Source: an uncultured Clostridia bacterium
GTDB taxonomy: Bacteria > Bacillota > Clostridia > Oscillospirales > CAG-272
Assembly: GCA_947624995.1 (NCBI GenBank)
Contig: CANQMS010000005.1
Location: 21,755 to 85,754, forward strand
Direction of reading: 5' to 3'
DNA length: 64,000 nt
Within the stretch, counting starts at the first letter, position 1. Each line of letters opens with the position of its first letter. Below are positions 58,685 through 64,000 of this stretch, in pieces. Below the pieces are notes generated by a model. It saw only the letters and a program-made list of their open reading frames with translations. It was not told where the DNA came from and did not search any database. The position numbers were made by a program, and so were the translations under genes.

Positions 58685-59728
58685 ATGGATATAGAAAGCT
58701 TCACAAACGAGCTGACGGCGCGGCTCGTCCGCGCGGGCGCGGACGGCTCGGCGGCGCGCGCGGAGGCATCAGCCTTCGTCTCGTCTCTCCCGCCGGAGGA
58801 GGCGGAGCGGATCGCCGCCGCCGGAGGGAACGAGGCGATAATGCAGCGCATCACGGACTCGCTGATCCGCCGCCTGCCCGCGCGCCCATCCGCCGCAGAA
58901 AACGGCGGCGCGGCAAATGGGAATAACGGCACCGGCGTCGACGGCGCCGATGACGACTACGGCGACGACTTCGATGACGACATCGACGAGATGCTCGAGT
59001 CGTCCCGCCCGGACTCATTCCCGCCCGCGGTGCAGCAGCGCCCGCAGCAAAGACAGGTGCAGCAGCGCCCCACAGCCCCGGGACAGGTCCCTGCGCAGCA
59101 GATGCCGCAGCCGGTACAGCCCCAGATGCCGCCGCCGTCGCAGCCGATGCAGCAGCCGCAGATGCCGCAGCAGCAGATGCCGTCTCAGATGCAGCCTCGG
59201 CAGAGGCAGGCGGTCGCGCCGCGTCCGCGCCGGCAGGAGCCGGCGGAGCGCCCGCGCAGGCAGACGGGAGAGGAGCAGCAGAAGGACCGCCGCATCATAT
59301 ATAAGCCCGATCCGAACGCCGACTACCGCAAGTTTTACATCATCCTCGCCTGCACGTCGCCGATCTGGGGATTCGCGGCGCTGCTCGCGGCGGGGCTCTT
59401 CCTCTTTGCGATCGGCGCGCTGTCCGCCTCTATCCTCGCGATCATCGCCGTGATATTCGTCGGCGTCGCCGTCGGGACGACGCTCGCGCTCGTCGGGATC
59501 ATATACGGCATAACGCAGCTCTTCGAATACGCCCCGATAGGGATGTACGAGATAGGACTCGGCATCATGATCGGCGGGACGGTCATGTTCGCGGGCGTCC
59601 TCGCGTACAACATCGCGGTCCGCCTCGTCCCGTACCTCATAAAAAAGCTCATGGTGCTTCTGTCGTTCACGATCCATAAATGCATCGAGCTCTATTATTA
59701 CGTTAAAGGGAGGTGTGCCGATCTGTGA
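58685..59728 (+). CDS. HAAS-like (DUF1700-type) membrane protein with Gln/Pro-rich linker
   Basis: A 347-residue protein. The N-terminal 70 residues (MDIESFTNELTARL, then LPPEEAERI) look like the small helical HAAS/DUF1700 domain that often stands before DUF4097 genes. Then come an acidic stretch (DDDYGDDFDDDIDE, about 88-101), a Gln/Pro/Met-rich disordered linker to about 205, and at about 222-335 three to four membrane helices. GGGAG precedes the ATG. The next gene is overlapped by GTGA. In other Firmicutes such pairs are controlled by PadR regulators and modulate membrane signalling; no PadR gene is visible here. Confidence 0.75.
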   Translation: MDIESFTNELTARLVRAGADGSAARAEASAFVSSLPPEEAERIAAAGGNEAIMQRITDSLIRRLPARPSAAENGGAANGNNGTGVDGADDDYGDDFDDDIDEMLESSRPDSFPPAVQQRPQQRQVQQRPTAPGQVPAQQMPQPVQPQMPPPSQPMQQPQMPQQQMPSQMQPRQRQAVAPRPRRQEPAERPRRQTGEEQQKDRRIIYKPDPNADYRKFYIILACTSPIWGFAALLAAGLFLFAIGALSASILAIIAVIFVGVAVGTTLALVGIIYGITQLFEYAPIGMYEIGLGIMIGGTVMFAGVLAYNIAVRLVPYLIKKLMVLLSFTIHKCIELYYYVKGRCADL

Positions 59729-60738
59729 AACCGACGTCGATTATTTTCCTTCTGATCTCGCTCGTCATCATCCTTGTCGGCTGGATCATCTGCAATTCCG
59801 CAGAGTCGACCGCCGCAGCCGACGGCATCCCAATCTTCGATTCCGCGATCGACGCGGACAAAAACGCCATCAGCAAGCTCAACTTCGACCCCGAGGAGAT
59901 CTACAACAAGATCGACCTTGTCGCGGACGACGCGGACGTCTATATCAGCGGCGGATATTCCGAGCCCTATATGGAGCTCGTCAACTTCCGTGACGGCTCG
60001 TACAGGCACACGACCGCGAACCGCAACATAACGGTCGACACGACGATCGACCTCTCGTCGATCATCCGGTTCTGGGAGTCGGGCTTCTCGTTCCGCGGAC
60101 TCCGGAATTATCTGCACCGCACGGACACGAATGGGCAGGCTTCCAAGCGCATCAATGTCTATCTGCCGACGGACGGCGACGTCAACATCATCAACGTGAC
60201 GCTCGGCTCCGGCAGCGTCTATATCTCGAATTTCGATACGTCGATCGACATAAACGTCAAGATCGGCGAAGGGGACCTGACCGTTTCGACGTTCTCGACG
60301 ACGTCCTCGATCGTGTCCGAGATAGACCACGGCGGAATTTATCTGCGCGACGTCAAGGTCGGAAAGCTCGAGGCGCTCCTGCCCGAGGGCAACATGACGG
60401 CGGAGGGCTTTGAATTCGGCGACATCAACATCTCCGGCAACAGCGCGAATATCTCGCTCGACATCGTTCCGGGGACGCCCGATTTCTCGATGAACCTCTC
60501 CGCGCGCCACGGCGCGGTGACGCTCTTCGGCGAGCGGCGCGGCAGCAGCTACGCGCACGAGGTCCCGGGAGCCGCGGTCCGCGCCATGATAACGGTCTCG
60601 TCGGGCGACATCCTGATAAATTACGGCGCAGAGCGCCGTCCGGTCTCGTCCGGAGGCGATGCGGCAGACACATCTGCGGCGGATACGGCAGGCGGCGCCG
60701 GCACATCGGCGCCCGAGGGCGAGCCTCCGCAGGGATAA
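59725..60738 (+). CDS. DUF4097-type membrane-anchored beta-solenoid protein
   Basis: A 337-residue protein starting at the GTG of 59725 (with GGGAGG 11 bp upstream), overlapping the previous stop. A membrane helix lies at about 5-22; most of the rest consists of short strand repeats such as VNIINVTLGSGSVYISNF, EGDLTVSTFSTTSSI and GDINISGNSANISLDI, the pattern of DUF4097 proteins. The end is Ala/Gly/Glu-rich and disordered. It is the second half of a typical HAAS-DUF4097 pair and probably acts as an exported surface or signalling component. Function is not known for certain. Confidence 0.82.
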   Translation: MKPTSIIFLLISLVIILVGWIICNSAESTAAADGIPIFDSAIDADKNAISKLNFDPEEIYNKIDLVADDADVYISGGYSEPYMELVNFRDGSYRHTTANRNITVDTTIDLSSIIRFWESGFSFRGLRNYLHRTDTNGQASKRINVYLPTDGDVNIINVTLGSGSVYISNFDTSIDINVKIGEGDLTVSTFSTTSSIVSEIDHGGIYLRDVKVGKLEALLPEGNMTAEGFEFGDINISGNSANISLDIVPGTPDFSMNLSARHGAVTLFGERRGSSYAHEVPGAAVRAMITVSSGDILINYGAERRPVSSGGDAADTSAADTAGGAGTSAPEGEPPQG

Positions 60739-60813
60739 AGGGATAAAAGCTCTGACAGCCCCGGCAATTTCGACAAATAACATATTAAAAAACAAAGGTA
60801 AGGAAGGTACGGA

Positions 60814-61074
60814 ATGAAGCACACATACGAAACATCCGGTACGTGCTCGCGGCTCATAGAATTCGAGCTCGACGGGAAAACGATCCACAACGTAAAGTTC
60901 ACGGGCGGCTGCAACGGCAACCTGAAAGCGATCTCGAAGCTGACGGAAGGGCAGGACGCCGAGCAGATAATCTCTATCCTCGAGGGGAACACGTGCGGTC
61001 CGAGACCGACGTCGTGCGCGGATCAGTTAGCGCGCGCGCTGAAGGCGGCGCTCGAAGAGGAGCGCGGCGCCTGA
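60814..61074 (+). CDS. TSCPD-domain protein (TIGR03905-like)
   Basis: Soluble 86-residue protein. Cys residues are in ETSGTCSRLIEFELDGKT and FTGGCNGNLKAISKLTEGQ, with CGPRPTSCADQLARAL at the end: the TSCPD domain, also found at the C-terminus of class II ribonucleotide reductases. The single-domain form is common in Clostridia, and its function is unknown. AAGGAAGG precedes the ATG. Separated from the DUF4097 gene by 75 bp. Confidence 0.9.
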   Translation: MKHTYETSGTCSRLIEFELDGKTIHNVKFTGGCNGNLKAISKLTEGQDAEQIISILEGNTCGPRPTSCADQLARALKAALEEERGA

Positions 61075-61163
61075 CCGGTCACCGTATCGGGATATGGGAA
61101 TAAGAAAATCCCGCGCGGACGCCCGTACACGGGTACGGGGAAAAAAGAAGAATATAGGGAAAA

Positions 61164-61195
61164 GGAGCGGACACGAGGGTCCGCTCCTTTTCTTT
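61164..61195. terminator. Terminator between TSCPD and pfkA genes
   Basis: Nine-bp arms GGAGCGGAC (61164-61172) and GTCCGCTCC (61179-61187), followed by TTTTCTTTT. The pfkA gene converges from the right. Confidence 0.88.
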
Positions 61196-61207
61196 TCCGT
61201 GTGCTTT

Positions 61208-62269
61208 TTATCTTGAAAGAAGGTCCGCCATATTGTACGTGTCGAGCATGTAGCGGCGCTTCGCGTCGCAGATCGACTTCATCTCCGCGATGTCGGCAAG
61301 CGAATACGGTCTGAGCTCGCCCTCGGTGAGCTTTCCCTTGTACATCCTGTCGAGCTTCAGTGCGTAGGTGATGTCCATCGGCTCGATGCGCCCGTTGCGC
61401 TCGCACATGACGAGGTTGCTCTCGCCGTTCAGGAGGCACTCGACCGCCTTGTGCCCCATGCGCGTAGCGAGCATCCTGTCCCGGAGCGTCGGCGAGCCGC
61501 CGCGGACGACGTGCGCGAGGCGCGCAAAGCGCGTTTCGACGCCGGTCTCCTCCGGGATCAGCTTCGCGAGGCGCTCGGAGTAATCCCCGAGCCCTTCGGA
61601 GACGATGACTATGTAGTTGCGCTTTCCGCTGTCGCGACCCTCTTTGATCTTTCTGATGAGCCCCTCCTCGTCGAACGGGACCTCCTTGATCGCGATGCCG
61701 ATGGCGCCGACGGAGATACCGACCTCGAGCGCGATGTCGCCCGCGTCGCGTCCCATGACCTCGACGACGTTGGCGCGCGCGAGAGATTCGCACGTGTCGC
61801 GCAGTCTGTCGACCATCGAGAGCGACGTGTTCACGGCGGTGTCAAAGCCGATCGTGTAGTCGGTCGAGGTGATGTCGTTGTCGATCGTCGCGGGGATCCC
61901 TATCGTCGGGATGCCCTGCGCCGTCAGGTCGACGCCGCCGCGGAACGTACCGTCTCCGCCGATGACGACGACACCGTCGATCTCGTTTCTGCGGCACGTC
62001 TCAGCCGCCTCCTGCTGCCCCTCGAGGAAGCGGAAGCGGTGGCAGCGGTCGGAATAGAGGCACGTGCCGCCGTCGTGCAGGATGCCGGACACGTCGCGGT
62101 AGCCGAGCTTTTTCATGTCGTTGTCGATGAGACCGCGGTAGCCCTTGTAGATGCCCATGACCTCAACGCCCTGCGCTATTGCGGAGCGGACGACGGCGCG
62201 GACCGCCGCGTTCATTCCGGGCGAGTCGCCGCCGGAGGTAAGTACGCCGATTTTCCTGAATTTCTGCAT
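61208..62269 (-). CDS. pfkA: ATP-dependent 6-phosphofructokinase
   Basis: Glycolytic enzyme making fructose 1,6-bisphosphate. GVLTSGGDSPGMNAA near 8-22 and VVIGGDGTFRGG near 99-110 form the nucleotide site; the Gly after GGD marks an ATP-, not PPi-, dependent type. The catalytic Asp is in PATIDNDI near 126. VMGRDAGDIAL near 167-177 replaces the more usual VMGRHAGD, keeping the key Arg. VSEGLG and HVVRGGSPTLRDR hold the substrate contacts. 353 residues, slightly longer than Bacillus PfkA (319) because of a C-terminal extension. Confidence 0.94.
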   Translation of the reverse strand: MQKFRKIGVLTSGGDSPGMNAAVRAVVRSAIAQGVEVMGIYKGYRGLIDNDMKKLGYRDVSGILHDGGTCLYSDRCHRFRFLEGQQEAAETCRRNEIDGVVVIGGDGTFRGGVDLTAQGIPTIGIPATIDNDITSTDYTIGFDTAVNTSLSMVDRLRDTCESLARANVVEVMGRDAGDIALEVGISVGAIGIAIKEVPFDEEGLIRKIKEGRDSGKRNYIVIVSEGLGDYSERLAKLIPEETGVETRFARLAHVVRGGSPTLRDRMLATRMGHKAVECLLNGESNLVMCERNGRIEPMDITYALKLDRMYKGKLTEGELRPYSLADIAEMKSICDAKRRYMLDTYNMADLLSR

Positions 62270-62306
62270 GGTTTTCTCTCCTTTATTTTATTTTGAATTT
62301 TGAATT

Positions 62307-62831
62307 TTACAGTATTTCGCCGCGGAGCTTCCTCTCCGCCGTGTCACGGATGAGGCGGAGCGCGTATTCAGCCGTCGCGAGCCTCACGTCTTCCCGCCCG
62401 GCGCCCTCGGTGCGCGGGACGAGACCGGCATCGCGCATCCCGCCGCAGGAGACGGCGACCCAAACGGTGCCGACGGGCTTTTCGGCGGTACCGCCGCCGG
62501 GACCGGCGATCCCCGTCGTCGAGACGGCGATGTCGGCGCGGCAGACGCGCCTCGCGCCGTCCGCCATAAGGAGCGCCGTTTCCCGCGAGACGGCGCCGTG
62601 ACGGCGCAGCACATCCTCGGGTACGCCGAGGACGGAGGACTTGACCTCGTTCGAGTACGAGACGACGGAGCCGACAAAGACGTCGGACGCGCCGGGTATA
62701 TCCGTTATGAGCTTGGCGACGAGCCCGCCCGTACACGATTCGGCGGTCGCGAGGCGGAGGCTTGCGCGGCGGACCGCGTCGAGCGCGGAGGCGGCAAGCG
62801 CGCAGACTTCCGGTTCGGTCAGAGCAGCCAT
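62307..62831 (-). CDS. CinA C-terminal-type nicotinamide-nucleotide amidase (PncC)
   Basis: Deamidates NMN to nicotinic acid mononucleotide, an NAD recycling step. 174 residues, the stand-alone PncC length, without the N-terminal CinA domain. Conserved blocks: LRLATAESCTGGLVAKLIT near 25-43, VGSVVSYSNEVKSSVLGV near 53-70, and the substrate-binding STTGIAGPGGGTAEKPVGTV near 108-127. It lies between ddl and pfkA on the same strand with short gaps (2 and 37 bp). Confidence 0.92.
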   Translation of the reverse strand: MAALTEPEVCALAASALDAVRRASLRLATAESCTGGLVAKLITDIPGASDVFVGSVVSYSNEVKSSVLGVPEDVLRRHGAVSRETALLMADGARRVCRADIAVSTTGIAGPGGGTAEKPVGTVWVAVSCGGMRDAGLVPRTEGAGREDVRLATAEYALRLIRDTAERKLRGEIL

Positions 62832-62833
62832 TT

Positions 62834-63910
62834 TTATACTCCCGCGGTGTTTATCAGCCGCGTTATGAGCTCCTTATACGGGATCCCGATCTTTTCCATG
62901 AGCTGAGGGTACATGCTGATCGAGGTGAATCCCGGGAGCGTGTTGATCTCGTTGAAGACGATCTGCTCGGTCCCCTTGAAATCGCGGACAAAGAAGTCGA
63001 TGCGCGCGAACCCGCGGCAGCCGAGCACGGAGAAGATCAGAGACGCCGTTTCCTTTATCCTGATCTCGGTCTCGGGCATGATGTGCGCGGGAATGTAGTA
63101 TTTGGCGCGGTCGTTCTCGTACTTCGTTTCGTAGTCGTAGAAGCCGTCGCCGGGGTCGATCTCGCCGCAGCAGGAGAGCGTGACCGATCCGTCCGCCTCT
63201 TCAAGCGCGGCGATCTCGACCTCTCTGCCGACGATATATTCCTCGACGAGAATTTTGCGGTCTATGCGCTCCGCCTCGCGGATCGCGCGGAGCAGCGCCT
63301 CCCTGCCGTCCGCCTTCGAAGCGCCGACGGAGGAGCCGGAGGATGACGGCTTGACAAAGACGGGGTAGGAGAGCATGTTTTCGATGCGCGAGACGACGTC
63401 GTCCTCGTCGGAGGCGAGCTCGCGCGCGTCTATTACGGCGGCGTTTGCCTGCGGGACCTCGTAATTCGAGAGGAGGCGCTTTGTCAGCGTCTTGTCCATC
63501 GAAACGGCGGAGGCGGCGCAGCCGCAGCCGACGTAAGGGATGCCGCACATCGAGAGCATGCCCTGAAGCGTGCCGTCCTCGCAGTATTTGCCGTGAACGA
63601 CGGGGAAGACGACGTCGACGGCGAGCTTTTTGTATTCGCCGCCCTCAAGGTAGAGCAGTCCCCCCTTGCCGGGTGCGGGGTCGAGCGTGACCGGGCGGAC
63701 GTCGCCGTTTCTCCATTCGTCGGACATGATCGCGTCCGCGCCGCCGCGGTAGAGGTAAAATTCGCCCTCCTCCGTGATCCCGACGGTCGTGACGTCGTAT
63801 GCATCGCGGTCGATGTTGGAAAGGACCGAAAATGCGGAGCGGAGCGATACTTTATATTCCGTCGATCTGCCTCCGAAAAGGATGCAGACGCGGGTTTTTT
63901 CAGTGTTCAC
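62834..63910 (-). CDS. ddl: D-alanine--D-alanine ligase
   Basis: ATP-grasp enzyme joining two D-Ala for peptidoglycan. ILFGGRSTEYKVSLRSA opens the N-terminal domain; the ATP-grasp lid and Mg site are in VKPSSSGSSVGASKADG near 185-201 and FNEINTLPGFTS near 325-336. EIDPGDGFYDYETKYEN near 250-266 has the Tyr typical of D-Ala-D-Ala, not D-Ala-D-Lac, ligases. I start at the GTG of 63910, since GGGAGG lies 9 bp upstream; the frame stays open further to the window edge, with an ATG at 63961. 358 residues, normal. Acts with Alr in the same pathway. Confidence 0.93.
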   Translation of the reverse strand: MNTEKTRVCILFGGRSTEYKVSLRSAFSVLSNIDRDAYDVTTVGITEEGEFYLYRGGADAIMSDEWRNGDVRPVTLDPAPGKGGLLYLEGGEYKKLAVDVVFPVVHGKYCEDGTLQGMLSMCGIPYVGCGCAASAVSMDKTLTKRLLSNYEVPQANAAVIDARELASDEDDVVSRIENMLSYPVFVKPSSSGSSVGASKADGREALLRAIREAERIDRKILVEEYIVGREVEIAALEEADGSVTLSCCGEIDPGDGFYDYETKYENDRAKYYIPAHIMPETEIRIKETASLIFSVLGCRGFARIDFFVRDFKGTEQIVFNEINTLPGFTSISMYPQLMEKIGIPYKELITRLINTAGV

Positions 63911-64000
63911 CGGAGTTTTCCTCCCTTGTATAATGTATTTAGGTTGTTGAAGGTAACCCATAAACCTGAAATGACCTTGCTCAATGTGCCTCAGGTGAGG
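63911..64000. other. Upstream region of ddl, at window edge
   Basis: It carries the ddl ribosome site; a possible minus-strand promoter cannot be judged. The ddl frame remains open through this region. Confidence 0.4.

Noticed and set aside
63911..63961. Longer Ddl starting at ATG 63961
   Set aside because: The GTG at 63910 has an excellent ribosome site and matches the usual Ddl N-terminus; the extension does not.

Overview
The window is GC-rich, gene-dense DNA that looks like a low-branching, spore-forming Clostridia chromosome (Oscillospiraceae/Ruminococcaceae-like). The support is gene content and signals, not a database search: spmA/spmB, an AbrB-type regulator with a C-terminal Cys cluster, Firmicutes DnaD and a DnaI-type loader, the yybS-gdpP-rplI-dnaB order, an L10 leader, NrdR, a YwlE-type phosphatase, strong GGAGG ribosome sites and sigma-A promoters, several with a TRTG extension. 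I see no rRNA, CRISPR array, prophage or insertion sequence; the one RNA gene is tRNA-Ser(GCU).

Layout. 1-6.2 kb: oligopeptide ABC transporter oppBCDF plus a DUF3899-like membrane gene; three of the four subunits carry large extra segments. 6.3-9.7 kb: a GH43-type glycosidase and a PcrA/UvrD helicase. 9.8-11.2 kb: an AT-richer DUF4143 ATPase, probably acquired. 11.2-14.2 kb: small accessory genes on both strands, including a coiled-coil protein whose N-terminus resembles the RRXRR segment of IscB. 14.4-18.8 kb: tilS-hpt-ftsH. 18.9-20.4 kb: spmBA facing away from abrB. 20.7-22.8 kb: a lone type II topoisomerase B subunit. 22.8-30.3 kb (minus): DUF6062-like, yybS-like, gdpP, rplI, dnaB and a CAP-domain surface protein. 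30.3-31.4 kb: an 8-oxoguanine glycosylase. 31.5-33.5 kb (minus): dnaD and the helicase loader behind a promoter overlapping DnaA-box-like sites. 33.5-36.1 kb (minus): dCMP deaminase, YwlE-type phosphatase, rimI, tsaD. 36.1-40.1 kb (minus): small membrane proteins, a CpXC-like protein, alr and a lipoprotein. 40.2-41.8 kb: L10 leader, rplJ, rplL, tRNA-Ser. 41.9-49.4 kb: a cell-surface block (tiny membrane peptide, SH3-M15 peptidase, lipoprotein, repeat/transglutaminase lipoprotein, MBOAT acyltransferase, DHHW protein). 49.6-53.4 kb (minus): ferredoxin-like protein, beta-lactamase-fold hydrolase, nrdR, carboxylesterase. 53.6-57.8 kb: M23 protein, then nfeD - zinc-ribbon membrane protein - SPFH protein. 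57.9-64 kb: trmB, a HAAS-like/DUF4097 pair, a TSCPD protein, pfkA, a CinA-type deamidase and ddl.

How it fits together. Cell-envelope work dominates: D-Ala supply (Alr) and D-Ala-D-Ala ligation (Ddl), wall editing (M15, M23, serine hydrolase), probable O-acylation of a surface polymer (MBOAT plus DHHW), and membrane proteostasis (FtsH, NfeD/SPFH). A second theme is replication start (DnaB, DnaD, loader) with dNTP supply and repair (dCMP deaminase, NrdR, OGG, PcrA). The most unusual items are the expanded Opp transporter, the RRXRR-like coiled-coil protein, the surface operon at 43.6-49.4 kb, and the three-gene NfeD/SPFH module. Starts were adjusted where a ribosome-binding site or a stop/start overlap favoured an internal codon.
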